Shown: piece by piece, positions 32,908 through 41,705 of the stretch
Layout: each line of letters starts with the position of its first letter
Numbering within the stretch: position 1 is the first letter of the stretch
Assembly (NCBI GenBank): GCA_902795345.1
Contig: CADBKO010000010.1
Location: forward strand, 1 to 63,248
Direction: 5' to 3'
Origin: Oscillospiraceae bacterium
GTDB taxonomy: Bacteria > Bacillota > Clostridia > Oscillospirales > Oscillospiraceae
Length of the DNA: 63,248 bases
Program-made: the position numbers and the translations under genes
The notes under the pieces: model-generated
Told to the model about the DNA's origin: nothing
The model's input: the letters and a program-made list of their open reading frames with translations, nothing else
Databases searched by the model: none

Positions 32908-33429
32908 TCAGCGCAGGATCTTGACTTCCAGCCGCTGTCCTTCTCCCTTGAGCTTGGGGAATTTCTTGTCCGCGTAGCCCAGCGCGCAGGTGCCCACGCA
33001 GGTATACCCCTCCGGGAAGCCCAGCTTCTTCTGAACTTCTGCGCTGGAGTTGATGCCCACCATGGCCATCCAGAGATAGACGCTGTCTATGCCCCGGTCC
33101 GCCGCAAGAACCATCATATTCTGGATGATGCAGCCTGCATTGGAAAGCTCGATGTTCTCCAGGAAACCCTTCTTGGCAGCGACGACCACCAGGGTCGGCG
33201 CCTGGTACAGAGGATGGCTGCCGGGATTGCCCTTGGCGGATACTTCGTCGATCTCCTTCAGCAGCGCCGGGTCCTGCACGGCGTACAGCTGGAGGCTGGC
33301 AAAGTCCGCGCAGCCGATGGCAGCCTGACCGCCGGCGACCAGAATATCCTGCAGGTCCTGTTCCCCGATCTGTCGGGATGAGAATGCTCTGGTAGAATGA
33401 CGTTTTTTGATCGCATCGAAGGTGTTCAT
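32908..33429 (-). CDS. Nitroreductase-family FMN oxidoreductase
   Basis: A 173-residue short nitroreductase-fold protein: MNTFDAIKKRHSTRAFSSRQI with the FMN-binding Arg-His-Ser segment, DILVAGGQAAIG, SNAGCIIQNMMVLAADRGIDSVYLWM and GYADKKFPKLK. It reduces quinones, nitro groups or enones using NAD(P)H. ATG at 33429 is preferred over the adjacent ATG at 33432 because AGGAGG then sits 6 nt away. It has its own promoter and is upstream of the alcohol dehydrogenase. Confidence 0.92.
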   Translation of the reverse strand: MNTFDAIKKRHSTRAFSSRQIGEQDLQDILVAGGQAAIGCADFASLQLYAVQDPALLKEIDEVSAKGNPGSHPLYQAPTLVVVAAKKGFLENIELSNAGCIIQNMMVLAADRGIDSVYLWMAMVGINSSAEVQKKLGFPEGYTCVGTCALGYADKKFPKLKGEGQRLEVKILR

Positions 33430-33462
33430 CATGGCCCTCCTTTTCATGTTTTTTATATCCGG

Positions 33463-33491
33463 ATTGTATCGCAATTCCCGCTTTCTTGCAA
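33463..33491 (-). promoter_or_regulatory. Promoter of nitroreductase-alcohol dehydrogenase unit
   Basis: On the minus strand, TTGCAA (33491-33486), 17-nt spacer, TACAAT (33468-33463). Confidence 0.65.
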
Positions 33492-33514
33492 GTACGGAAA
33501 GCTGCCTCAGGGGG

Positions 33515-34177
33515 TCATTTCCCTTCTTCCAGCTCTTTTGCCAGCTTCACGATGCGGCTGGTGCCCAGTCTGTCGGCCCCCAGCGTGAGGAATGTCTCCC
33601 CGTCCTCCAGCGTGGCGATGCCCCCGGCTGCTTTGATGCGCAGATGCGGTTCAATATTCGCTTTGATCAGTCTGACATCATCGAAGGTAGCGCCGCCGGT
33701 GGAAAAGCCCGTGCTGGTCTTGATATAGTCCGCGCCGGAATCGGAGACCACGCGGCACATTTCGATCTTTTCTTCCTCGGTCAGGAGGCAGGTCTCGATG
33801 ATGACCTTGAGGATGTGCTTTGCACAGATGCGCTTTACTTCCGCGATCTCCTGACCCACTTCCCGGTACATGCCGGATTTGATCCAGCCGATATTTGCCA
33901 CCATATCCAGCTCGTCGGCGCCGTCGCCGATGGCCTCCGCCGCCTCAAAGCATTTGACGGCGGTGCTGCTTGCCCCGCTGGGAAAGCCGACGACGGTGCA
34001 GACCGGAAGCCTGCCGCCCAGGTACGACGCTGCGGCGGAAACATGACAGGGCGAGATGCAGACGGAGGCGACGCCATATCGCAATCCGTCGTCGCAAAGC
34101 TGCCGCACTTCATCCCAGACAGCGTCGGGCCGCAAAAGGGTATGATCGCATTTGGATAGTATGTCCTTCAGTTCCAT
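33515..34177 (-). CDS. deoC: Deoxyribose-phosphate aldolase
   Basis: Cleaves 2-deoxyribose 5-phosphate to glyceraldehyde 3-phosphate and acetaldehyde in nucleoside salvage. The 220-residue class I aldolase has KCDHTLLRPDA, CTVVGFPSGAS, ELDMVANIGWIKSG, KVIIETCLL, and the Schiff-base lysine in YIKTSTGFSTGGAT, then RIKAAGGI. It begins 12 nt after the alaX stop codon, so the two are probably in one operon. Acetaldehyde made here could feed the nearby alcohol dehydrogenase, though that gene has its own promoter. Confidence 0.96.
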   Translation of the reverse strand: MELKDILSKCDHTLLRPDAVWDEVRQLCDDGLRYGVASVCISPCHVSAAASYLGGRLPVCTVVGFPSGASSTAVKCFEAAEAIGDGADELDMVANIGWIKSGMYREVGQEIAEVKRICAKHILKVIIETCLLTEEEKIEMCRVVSDSGADYIKTSTGFSTGGATFDDVRLIKANIEPHLRIKAAGGIATLEDGETFLTLGADRLGTSRIVKLAKELEEGK

Positions 34178-34189
34178 GATTGACCTCCA

Positions 34190-35335
34190 TCATCCTTGGA
34201 AATATGCTTCTATCTGCTGCCGGGTAGCGGTGCAGGAACCCTGGATCATTTCCGGGCGTCCGCCTCCTCTGCCTCCGATGGCGGCATTGATCTCCTTGGC
34301 CTTTGTCCGCAGGTCGCAGGTCCGGCTTCCGATGATATACTTCCAGTCCCCGTCCCGTCCTGCAAATGCGGCGCAGATCCCGCCGGTCTTTTCCATGCCC
34401 AGATTCACCAGCTCCCGCAGGGAGAGCATATCCAGCTCCGGCTCGAAAAGGCAGCGGTCCCCTTCTGTTTCATGCAAAGCCGCCGCTTTCATTTGCAGCA
34501 GCTGACGGCGTGCATCCCCAAGCGCTTGCTTCGTTTCCTCCAATTCTCCCAGCACCCGGCGCACGGCGGAGGGCGTATCCAGCTGGGGAACGCTGAGGAG
34601 GCCGGAAATAGCCAGCGTCGCCTGATAGCGCGCCCGGGCGTCTTCCATGGCGTCCAATCCGCATAGCATATGGAGGCGGATGCCGCCCCGATGCCGCATA
34701 TGATCCAGGATGTGCATGCTCCCGATCTCCCCGGTTCTGGATACATGGGGCGCGCAGCAGGCGCAGAGGTCATATCCTTCGATCCGGACGAGACGCACAT
34801 TCTCCGTGAGTTCCAGCTTGCTTCGGTAATCCAGCGTAGCCAGCTCTTCCTTGGACGGATACCAGCAGGTGACGGTCCTGTTCTCTGCGATGGCCAGGTT
34901 GACGGCTGTTTCCAATTCTTCCAGCTGGGCTCTGGTGAGCTCCCCGTCAAAGTCCACGGTCACATCCCCATCCCCCAGGTGAAAGCCCACATTTCGAAAT
35001 CCATAACGGGCATGGACGAGGCCGGAGAGGATATGTTCGCCGGAGTGGTTCTGCATACGCCGGAAACGCCGCTCCCAATCCAGGCTGCCGCGGATGATCT
35101 CCCCGGCGGGCAGCGGCGTGTCTGTATGGTGCAGGATCTCCCCGGTGACCTCCTGCACATCCAGCACCCGGGCTTCGCCCAGCGTCCCCGTGTCCGCAGC
35201 CTGACCGCCGCTCTCCGGGAAAAAGGCGGTCCGATCCAGCGTGACGGTCCAGTGCTCCCCGGCCTTCTCGCAGGAGATCACCCTTGCGGAGAATTCCCGC
35301 AGATGGCTGTCCGCATCATAAAGTTTTTCGGTCAT
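34190..35335 (-). CDS. Alanyl-tRNA editing protein AlaX-L
   Basis: A 381-residue free-standing editing domain that hydrolyses mischarged Ser/Gly-tRNA-Ala. The N-terminal barrel-like domain contains DRTAFFPESGGQAADTG. The zinc site comprises HSGEHILSG (HxxxH) and CACCAPHVSRTGEIG (CxxxH). The C-terminal third has a coiled segment (QALGDARRQLLQMKAAAL) and a DHHA1-like domain ending GGRGGGRPEMIQGS. ATG at 35335 is chosen because GGGAGGGG sits directly before it; the frame extends 12 nt further but would include that ribosome site. Confidence 0.94.
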   Translation of the reverse strand: MTEKLYDADSHLREFSARVISCEKAGEHWTVTLDRTAFFPESGGQAADTGTLGEARVLDVQEVTGEILHHTDTPLPAGEIIRGSLDWERRFRRMQNHSGEHILSGLVHARYGFRNVGFHLGDGDVTVDFDGELTRAQLEELETAVNLAIAENRTVTCWYPSKEELATLDYRSKLELTENVRLVRIEGYDLCACCAPHVSRTGEIGSMHILDHMRHRGGIRLHMLCGLDAMEDARARYQATLAISGLLSVPQLDTPSAVRRVLGELEETKQALGDARRQLLQMKAAALHETEGDRCLFEPELDMLSLRELVNLGMEKTGGICAAFAGRDGDWKYIIGSRTCDLRTKAKEINAAIGGRGGGRPEMIQGSCTATRQQIEAYFQG

Positions 35336-35345
35336 TTCCCCTCCC

Positions 35346-35380
35346 AAAGAAGAAGCTGCGCCGGGTCGGCCCGGCGCAGC
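35346..35380 (-). terminator. Terminator after the Nudix gene
   Basis: On the minus strand, an 11-bp GC-rich stem (gctgcgccggg) with 4-nt loop, then TTCTTCTTT. Confidence 0.65.
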
Positions 35381-35404
35381 GTGTATTCGAGGCCTTCCGC
35401 CCCA

Positions 35405-35947
35405 TTATGTGTTCTTTTCGCGGTCCTTGTCAAGAGGAAGTCGGCATTGCGCGGCTGCTTCCTCGATCTCGCCCCGGTTTCGCTCCCATCTTTCCAGAGC
35501 GGGCGGGCAAAGCCGGTCTTTCCAGCTGTCGATCTCGCGCAATTCGATGAAACAGGCGTCCACCACCTCTTCCGGCTGAAGCGTGAGCTTGGGTTCACAT
35601 TCCGGACAGAGATAAAGGTAATTGTCAAAGAAGAAACGATCCGCCTTTTCCGAGCTGATCAGCCGGAAGCGCGCCGGCTCGGCCTCCAGGCCAGTCTCCT
35701 CCCGCAGCTCCCGCAGCGCGCCGTGCAGGCTGTCCTCACCGGCCAGCACGCTGCCCCCGGTGTTCTCCCATTGGAGGCCCCAGGGCTTGTCGGGATGCCG
35801 GCAGGTCAGCAGCAGCCGTCCGTCCGCCGTGATCGTCCAGATGCCGACGACGATGTGCCAATAGCCCTCCGGCACGCTCTGCCCGCGAAGCATGGTCTTG
35901 CCCGTGGGACGCTTGTCGCCGTCATAGAGCTCCCAGAGTTCAGGCAT
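35405..35947 (-). CDS. Nudix hydrolase
   Basis: A 180-residue Nudix protein resembling isopentenyl-diphosphate isomerase/YfcD-type hydrolases (MPELWELYDGDKRPTGKTMLRG, WHIVVGIWT). The Nudix box is complete: GGSVLAGEDSLHGALREL followed by REETGL. The likely action is hydrolysis of a nucleoside diphosphate-X compound. It overlaps the DUF3237 gene by 8 nt, with GAGG inside that gene as the ribosome site, and is the last gene of the hflX operon. Confidence 0.92.
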   Translation of the reverse strand: MPELWELYDGDKRPTGKTMLRGQSVPEGYWHIVVGIWTITADGRLLLTCRHPDKPWGLQWENTGGSVLAGEDSLHGALRELREETGLEAEPARFRLISSEKADRFFFDNYLYLCPECEPKLTLQPEEVVDACFIELREIDSWKDRLCPPALERWERNRGEIEEAAAQCRLPLDKDREKNT

Positions 35948-36362
35948 TCTCTACCTCGAAGAACTTGATGAGAACGCCCTTGGTGTCGGGATGGCCCTCG
36001 CCGCGGAACTTGTTGGTATGCAGATAGGGAGCCAGAGTCTTGCTGTCGGTGATGAAGGTGGGAACCGTCTTGAAGGGCATGCTCTGGGTCTCGAACCAGC
36101 CGTTGTTCTCGATGAAGATGTGGCACTTTTCGCCGGCGCTGTCCTCGCCCTCCAGCAGATAGCGGGCGGACATATGCCGGACGCCTGCCAGGTTCACCCG
36201 CTGGCAGTCAACGCCCCCGGGACGAACCACGCCGTTGAAGATCTCGCCTTCCGCCGTGCCGCCGAAGGGGATCATGACCACCTCCCCCGCAGGTCCCTTC
36301 AGGAAAGAGCAGTCCTTCATGTCCATCGTCACGTGGATTTGCAGAATCAGTTTGTCAGCCAT
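35940..36362 (-). CDS. DUF3237 family protein
   Basis: A 140-residue small beta-barrel protein of unknown function. VVMIPFGGTAEGEIFNGVVRPGGVD, NLAGVRHMSARYLLEGEDSAG and PTFITDSKTLAPYLHTNKFRGEG follow the DUF3237 pattern. AGGAGGT precedes the start. It overlaps yigZ by 8 nt and the Nudix gene by 8 nt, so the whole set is tightly coupled. Confidence 0.85.
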   Translation of the reverse strand: MADKLILQIHVTMDMKDCSFLKGPAGEVVMIPFGGTAEGEIFNGVVRPGGVDCQRVNLAGVRHMSARYLLEGEDSAGEKCHIFIENNGWFETQSMPFKTVPTFITDSKTLAPYLHTNKFRGEGHPDTKGVLIKFFEVENA

Positions 36363-37008
36363 GGATATCTACCTCCTGATCGAGCCTGACGGCCCGGAAT
36401 TTACTGCCGAGGATCAGCGCTTCCACATTGCCGGAGCTGATTTCCTGCAGGCGCTTGTTCAGGCTTTCGCTTTTGCCCTTTTCCAGCAGCGCTTCCAGGG
36501 ATACGTCGGTACCGAAATCCGTGGCTGTTATCACGGCCCCGGCCAGTTCCAGCTCCCGCCGTATCTTTTCATACATACCATAGGGGCAGGCAATGAGCAG
36601 TTCCTCCCACTCCCGCACCCGGGCGATGCCCGCTTCGGCCAGGGCCAGCTTGGCCGTCTGGGAATAGGCCCGGACCAATCCGCCGGTGCCCAGAAGGATG
36701 CCGCCGAAATAGCGGGTGACGACACAGAGCACATTCTGTATGTCCTTGGCGCGAAACACGGTCAGCGTGGGCATGCCGGAGGTCCCCTGGGGTTCGCCGT
36801 CGTCGGAATAGCGCATGGTGCCGCCTTCCCGGAGGATATAGGCATAGACGTTGTGGGTAGCGTCCCAATGTCTGGCGCGGATCTCCTTCAGATGCTCCAG
36901 GGCTTCCGCTTCGGTATCCACAGGCCAGACCCTTCCGATGAAGCGGGAGCGCTTTTCGACGAATTCCGCCTCCCCGTATCCGGCTGGGGTCAGATAGTCC
37001 TCATTCAT
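36355..37008 (-). CDS. YigZ/IMPACT family protein
   Basis: A 217-residue member of the YigZ family, related to the eukaryotic translation regulator IMPACT. EFVEKRSRFIGRVWPVDTEAEAL, RHWDATHNVYAYIL, RYSDDGEPQGTSGMP and VTRYFGGILLGTGGLVRAYS are diagnostic. ATG at 37008 overlaps the hflX stop in an ATGAATGA arrangement, showing translational coupling. The biochemical role is not settled in bacteria; ribosome-associated or nucleic-acid functions are proposed. Confidence 0.94.
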   Translation of the reverse strand: MNEDYLTPAGYGEAEFVEKRSRFIGRVWPVDTEAEALEHLKEIRARHWDATHNVYAYILREGGTMRYSDDGEPQGTSGMPTLTVFRAKDIQNVLCVVTRYFGGILLGTGGLVRAYSQTAKLALAEAGIARVREWEELLIACPYGMYEKIRRELELAGAVITATDFGTDVSLEALLEKGKSESLNKRLQEISSGNVEALILGSKFRAVRLDQEVDIHG

Positions 37009-38281
37009 CGTCCACCGCAAATTCCCGCAGGCGGCCGTATACCGAGGGCGTACAAACGGCGCGGACGCGGATGCCCGCCTCGGTGTACTCCGTTTCTTTG
37101 ATTCGGCAGCTGTCGTGGAGCCGGTCCAGCTCGCCGCCCCGGTCATAGGGCAGCAGGAAGGTCACGGTCTTTTCCCCTGCTGTCAGCAGCTGGAACATCC
37201 GTTTTTTCAGTTCTTCCAGCCCTTCCCCGGTCACGGCGGAAATGCAGACCGCCTCTCCGCCGCGGGGCAGCTCTGCGCCTTCGCAGCGGTCGCATTTATT
37301 ATAGACCTCGATCCTGGGGGTCGTCTCCACCCCCAGCTCCCGGATCAGCGAATCCGTTACCCGCAGCTGTTCCATCCAGTCGGGATTGGACACGTCGATC
37401 ACATGGAGGATGAGGTCCGCATAATTCAGTTCTTCCAAGGTCGCCTTGAAGGCGGCCACCAATTGCGTGGGCAGCTTGCGGATGAAGCCCACGGTATCGC
37501 TCAGAAGCACCTCCAGGGTGTCGTCCAGCTGAAGGCGGCGGGTGGTGGTATCCAGGGTATCGAACAGGCGGTCACCCGTCTGGATGCCCGCGCCGGTCAG
37601 CGCGTTCAGCAGGGTGCTTTTCCCCGCGTTGGTGTAGCCCACCAGGGCCACGGAGGGCACTTCGTTCTTCTGGCGGCGGCGGCGCTGGGTGCCCCGGACG
37701 CGGCGGACTTCCTCCAATTCCTCCTGCAGCTTCTGGATCTTGCGGCGGATATGGCGGCGGTCCGTTTCCAGCTGGGTTTCGCCGGGGCCGCGTGTACCGA
37801 TGGGGCTCTTGCCGCCGGAAGCGGTCTGCCGCACCAGATGGGTCCACATACCCGTCAGCCTGGGAAGCAGATACTGGTACTGGGCCAGTTCCACCTGCAG
37901 GCGGCCTTCCCTGGTCTGGGCCCGCCCCGCGAAAATATCCAGGATCAGGCCGCTGCGGTCCAGCACCTTCACGCCCAGCGCTTCCGTCAGATTGCGCATC
38001 TGCGAGGGAGAAAGCTCATTGTCGAACACCGCCAGATCGCAGTCGTTGGCCGCGATCAGTTCCTTGATCTCCTTGGCTTTGCCGCTGCCGATAAAGCTGC
38101 CGGGGTCCGGCGTATCCCGATTCTGCAAGGACCAGCCCACAGCTTCGCCCCCCGCCGTTTCCAGCAGGGCCGCCAGTTCTTCCATGGTCACATCCGTGCT
38201 GCGCTCCTCCGGCGGCATACTGTCCGCCGCAAGGCCCACCAGCACGGCCCGTTCTTTCTTTTCCTTTTGTACTTCCTGCAT
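37001..38281 (-). CDS. hflX: GTPase HflX
   Basis: A ribosome-splitting, heat-stress GTPase of 426 residues. The N-terminal HflX domain includes CDLAVFDNELSPSQMRNL and DRSGLILDIFAGRAQTREGRLQVELAQYQYLLPRL. The G domain has GYTNAGKSTLLNAL (G1), DTVGFIRKLP (G3) and NKCD (G4). A coiled region QKLQEELEEVRRVRGTQRRRR links them. ATG at 38281 is supported by GGAGG 5 nt upstream. It is the first gene of an operon with yigZ, DUF3237 and Nudix. The rpmE terminator lies just upstream. Confidence 0.96.
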   Translation of the reverse strand: MQEVQKEKKERAVLVGLAADSMPPEERSTDVTMEELAALLETAGGEAVGWSLQNRDTPDPGSFIGSGKAKEIKELIAANDCDLAVFDNELSPSQMRNLTEALGVKVLDRSGLILDIFAGRAQTREGRLQVELAQYQYLLPRLTGMWTHLVRQTASGGKSPIGTRGPGETQLETDRRHIRRKIQKLQEELEEVRRVRGTQRRRRQKNEVPSVALVGYTNAGKSTLLNALTGAGIQTGDRLFDTLDTTTRRLQLDDTLEVLLSDTVGFIRKLPTQLVAAFKATLEELNYADLILHVIDVSNPDWMEQLRVTDSLIRELGVETTPRIEVYNKCDRCEGAELPRGGEAVCISAVTGEGLEELKKRMFQLLTAGEKTVTFLLPYDRGGELDRLHDSCRIKETEYTEAGIRVRAVCTPSVYGRLREFAVDDE

Positions 38282-38310
38282 CAAAACCTCCGAGCATAAC
38301 CGGAATACGA

Positions 38311-38343
38311 TAAAAAAAGCCCCGCGCAAGGGCGCGGGGCTTT
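38311..38343 (-). terminator. Terminator of rpmE
   Basis: On the minus strand, a perfect 9-bp GC stem (gccccgcgc) with a 4-nt loop followed by seven T. Confidence 0.9.
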
Positions 38344-38356
38344 CGGAATACCTAAG

Positions 38357-38557
38357 TCAGGAGAGGCCAAACTTCTTGTTGAACTTATCAACACGGCCGC
38401 TGGTATCGACCAGCTTCTGCTTACCGGTGAAAAAGGGGTGGCACTTCGAGCAGATTTCGACCTTGATATCCTTTTTGGTGGAGCCGGTGGCGATCACCTC
38501 TCCGCACGCGCACTTGATGGTAGTCTGATAATACTGAGGATGGATACCTTCCTTCAC
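38357..38557 (-). CDS. rpmE: 50S ribosomal protein L31, zinc type
   Basis: A 66-residue large-subunit protein bridging to the small subunit. [11 protein letters not shown] and the Cys pairs CACGEV and [21 protein letters not shown] mark the zinc-binding form. The start codon is GTG at 38557, with GAGG upstream. It is single, with its own promoter and terminator. Confidence 0.97.
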   Translation of the reverse strand: MKEGIHPQYYQTTIKCACGEVIATGSTKKDIKVEICSKCHPFFTGKQKLVDTSGRVDKFNKKFGLS

Positions 38558-38596
38558 TTCAGTTCACCTCTTTCTCTTCTTTTTGCAACGCACGAT

Positions 38597-38625
38597 ATAT
38601 TAACACACTTCTAAACAGATTGCAA
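38597..38625 (-). promoter_or_regulatory. Promoter of rpmE
   Basis: On the minus strand, TTGCAA (38625-38620), 17-nt spacer, TAATAT (38602-38597). Confidence 0.65.
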
Positions 38626-38674
38626 GACCTTTTTTCTTGTAATTCTCACTTTTCCCTACGCCGTTTCCCGTGTA

Positions 38675-38703
38675 TTTACATTCCCCGCTTAATCTGATAA
38701 AAT
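38675..38703 (+). promoter_or_regulatory. Promoter of the MutS-like pair
   Basis: TTTACA (38675-38680), 17-nt spacer, TAAAAT (38698-38703), 32 nt before the first start codon. Confidence 0.6.
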
Positions 38704-38735
38704 CATTCAACTAACTGATCAGAAGGTAATGGTCT

Positions 38736-40205
38736 ATGAGCTATCCCAGTCTCTTGTTTTCCGAAAAAGCCGCCGGCAGGCGGATCGCCGCTCACGTCTT
38801 CGAGGATGTGAAGCTGACCGCCTTTTTCTCGGAGGAATCCATCGGAGCCATGCGCGCCCTCTGCTGCCCGGAGGATATTCCGGTCCGGCAGGACCTGCTG
38901 CGCTATCTGGACGGCGACGGTGCCGTGCGTCAGACGCTGCAGAAGCTGTCCGACATCACGGTGGAGCTGATGCGTCTCCATGCCGCCCTCCAGGACGTGA
39001 AATGCGAAAACGAGCGCAACTATGTCTTTGTGGGGCTGATGGCGGCAGTTTCCGATTTTGAGCTGCTGGCCGCTTCCCTGCCCGAGGGGGGCGGTCCCCT
39101 TTTGCAGCGTTTCGGCAGCCGCTTCCGCAGCGACTGCGCCGATGCAGCCCATTCCGCCCGCAGCCGGAAAGCACAGGAGCTGCGCGAGGCGGCAGACCTG
39201 GCCCGGAAGGAGACCTTCCGCATGTCCGGCGATAATCTTTGGATGCGTTCGGACTTCCGGGAGAGCTATGTGGAGCGCCTCCAGCGCTGCGCCGACGAGC
39301 TCGGGCTTCCCCCCTACCGTGGAAAGCGGGACGTGTCCCTGCGGCTGGACGCCCGCATGGTCAATGCTCTGGCCCGGCTGCACCCGGAGGCATTTCTGTC
39401 TTTCCGTGATTTCTATACGCAAAACGCCGGCAGCTTCGATGATTCCATCCTCAGCTATCGTTTTGAGCTGGACTTTTATCTGGAAGCCCTGAAGCTGATG
39501 GACCGCATCCGCGCTGCGGGCCTTCCCCTTTGCTGGCCGCAGATCGCCGGGGAAAAGAAGATCGAGATACGGGAGCTTTACGACATCTCCCTTTTGTTGA
39601 AGGAAGGGGTCACCATCGTCCCCAATGACGCGGTGTTCACCGGGGAAGAGCCCTTCTTCTTCCTCACCGGCGCCAATGGCGGCGGCAAGACCACCTATCT
39701 GCGCGCTTTGGCAAACGCTGTGGTCCTCTTCCTTTCCGGCTGCCCCATCTGCGCCGGGAAGGCCGAGATCTCGCCCCTGGACAACGTGTTCACCCACTTC
39801 CCTCAGGACGAGCGTTTTGAGGCGGACGGGCGGTATGCCGACGAGCAGCGCCGCGTGGGCGAGATTCTGGAAGCCCACGGCGGCAACAGCCTGATCCTCC
39901 TCAACGAGACCTATTCCACCACGAACGAGGAGCTGGCCGTCCGCAGCACGCTGGAACTGGCGGAAAAGCTGAAGGCCAGCGGCAGCTTTACCCTCTATAT
40001 CACCCACCAGCATGGACTGGAGGCGGCCCAGGTCCCCTTCCTCAGCGTCATTGTGGATCAGGACGACCAGAACCGGCGCACTTACCGGATCGCGCGGCGG
40101 CTGGAAGCGGAGGGTTCTTACGCCGCCGACATCCTTCGCCGCTACGGTCTGGATGAAGAATCTCTGAACCGGCGCTTCGGCGGGAACGGGGGTGCGGAAG
40201 CATGA
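38736..40205 (+). CDS. MutS-domain ATPase, first of a pair
   Basis: A 489-residue protein with a MutS core (helical lever region about 60-300) and the C-terminal ABC-type ATPase. Walker A is LTGANGGGKTTYLRAL, the signature region is FPQDERFEADGRYADEQRRVGEIL, Walker B is LILLNETYSTT and the switch is ITHQHG. The mismatch-recognition domain I (with its Phe-x-Glu) is absent, and there is no Smr nuclease domain as in MutS2. A role in binding branched or recombining DNA is possible. It overlaps the next MutS-like gene by 4 nt (ATGA), suggesting a heteromeric partner. Confidence 0.9.
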   Translation: MSYPSLLFSEKAAGRRIAAHVFEDVKLTAFFSEESIGAMRALCCPEDIPVRQDLLRYLDGDGAVRQTLQKLSDITVELMRLHAALQDVKCENERNYVFVGLMAAVSDFELLAASLPEGGGPLLQRFGSRFRSDCADAAHSARSRKAQELREAADLARKETFRMSGDNLWMRSDFRESYVERLQRCADELGLPPYRGKRDVSLRLDARMVNALARLHPEAFLSFRDFYTQNAGSFDDSILSYRFELDFYLEALKLMDRIRAAGLPLCWPQIAGEKKIEIRELYDISLLLKEGVTIVPNDAVFTGEEPFFFLTGANGGGKTTYLRALANAVVLFLSGCPICAGKAEISPLDNVFTHFPQDERFEADGRYADEQRRVGEILEAHGGNSLILLNETYSTTNEELAVRSTLELAEKLKASGSFTLYITHQHGLEAAQVPFLSVIVDQDDQNRRTYRIARRLEAEGSYAADILRRYGLDEESLNRRFGGNGGAEA

Positions 40206-41704
40206 AATTCAGCCTGCTTTACAAGAATTACGAGGAGACCAGGGAATTCGCCGTCGATCCCATGAAGGAAGCGATGGAGGAAACCATCTACGACCTGTCT
40301 GTGGACAAGGCGGTGATGGAACTGTGCGCCTCCGGCGAGACCGGGAATTATACCCTGGAAGTAATGAAGAAGCCCCTGAAAACTGCCGAAGAGATCGAAT
40401 ACCGGCAGGCGGTGCTGACGGACTTCGTGGGGAATCCCCATCTGCTGGAAGAGCTTCAGGATATTTTCAAGAATTACGACACCTTGCAGAGCGATTGGCG
40501 GGAGATGCAGGCGGGCATCTATACCTACGGCGTCCCCCAGACCTCCGGCGGCATCCTGGACGCCACCTATGAGGCTTTAAAGCTGACGGCCTCCTTTGCC
40601 CGGAAAACCGTCAGCTACTTCCGCACCGTCTACGAGACCGTGGGGCGATACGAAGTGCAGTCGGAGGGCTTGACGGGGATACGGGAATACTGTCGGGAAA
40701 TGATGGAGAACCGCTCCCTGGACGAAATTTCGGAGATCGCCTCCCTTTTCCAGCGGGACACGGTGGACGCTTACCGCTTCAAGGTGCGCACGGAAACGGA
40801 CGACACGCTGCGCATCGGCGCTGCCAGCCTCACGGAAGTGCTGGAGGTGGAGGACAACAGCCTCGGGGAGCGGATGAAGCGCCTGGCCGCCCGTCTCACC
40901 AAGTCCGCGCCGCCCGCCGACGACACCCCGGAAGTGGACATGGGCGAATTCCATCTGGAGACCGCCCGCAGCATCCTCAACGAGGGGTTGTATGAGCTAT
41001 ATACCGTCCTGGGCAGCATCGCGGGCAGTATTTATGAGTTCTTCCGCGGTCTCAGCGGGGAGCTGGGCTTCTACGATACCGGCCTGCGTTTTGTGCGCCG
41101 TCTGACGCAGGAGGGCGCGCCCATGTGCATGCCGAAGCTGCTGCCGATGGAGGCGGACGCTTTCCGCGCAAAGGGGCTGTATGATCTGCATCTGCTGCTG
41201 GAGGGCATGCCCATCGGGGCCATCGTGCGCAACGACGTGACGATAGATAACTGCGACGGGACCCTGATCCGCGGCGCCAACTCCACCGGCAAGACCTGCA
41301 CCATCCGTTCCATCGGCGCCGCGATCCTCTTTGCCCAGGCAGGGCTGCCGGTCTGCGCGGAGAGTGCGGAGATCAGCCTGCGGGATATGCTCTTCTGCCA
41401 GTTCTCTTCGGCAGAAAAGGACTTTGACGCTTCGGACGCCGCGGGAAGGTTCGAGGGCGAAGTCAAGGAAGTGGCCGCCATTATGGAGAAGATCACGCCC
41501 TGGTCCCTTGTCCTTTTCAACGAGACCTTCCAGACCACCTCCTATGCGGAAGGCGCAAAAGGCATGCAGCACATCCTGGAAGCCCTGACAAATGCGGGCT
41601 GCCGCTATATCTTCGTCACCCACATGCCCGTATTTGACCGCATGACCTCCCCCCGGGTGCTGAAGCTGGATTTCGGCAAGGATTACCGCATCACGAGGCT
41701 TTGA
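40202..41704 (+). CDS. MutS-domain ATPase, second of a pair
   Basis: A 500-residue MutS-core protein diverged from its neighbour. Walker A reads IRGANSTGKTCTIRS, the signature region FSSAEKDFDASDAAGRFEGEV, Walker B SLVLFNETFQTT and the switch VTHMP. Like its partner it lacks mismatch domain I and any nuclease domain. The 4-nt overlap with the upstream gene and the 1-nt gap to the YlmH-like gene indicate strict co-expression. By analogy with MutS dimers the two may form a heterodimer; that is inference. Confidence 0.9.
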   Translation: MKFSLLYKNYEETREFAVDPMKEAMEETIYDLSVDKAVMELCASGETGNYTLEVMKKPLKTAEEIEYRQAVLTDFVGNPHLLEELQDIFKNYDTLQSDWREMQAGIYTYGVPQTSGGILDATYEALKLTASFARKTVSYFRTVYETVGRYEVQSEGLTGIREYCREMMENRSLDEISEIASLFQRDTVDAYRFKVRTETDDTLRIGAASLTEVLEVEDNSLGERMKRLAARLTKSAPPADDTPEVDMGEFHLETARSILNEGLYELYTVLGSIAGSIYEFFRGLSGELGFYDTGLRFVRRLTQEGAPMCMPKLLPMEADAFRAKGLYDLHLLLEGMPIGAIVRNDVTIDNCDGTLIRGANSTGKTCTIRSIGAAILFAQAGLPVCAESAEISLRDMLFCQFSSAEKDFDASDAAGRFEGEVKEVAAIMEKITPWSLVLFNETFQTTSYAEGAKGMQHILEALTNAGCRYIFVTHMPVFDRMTSPRVLKLDFGKDYRITRL

Positions 41705-41705
41705 G

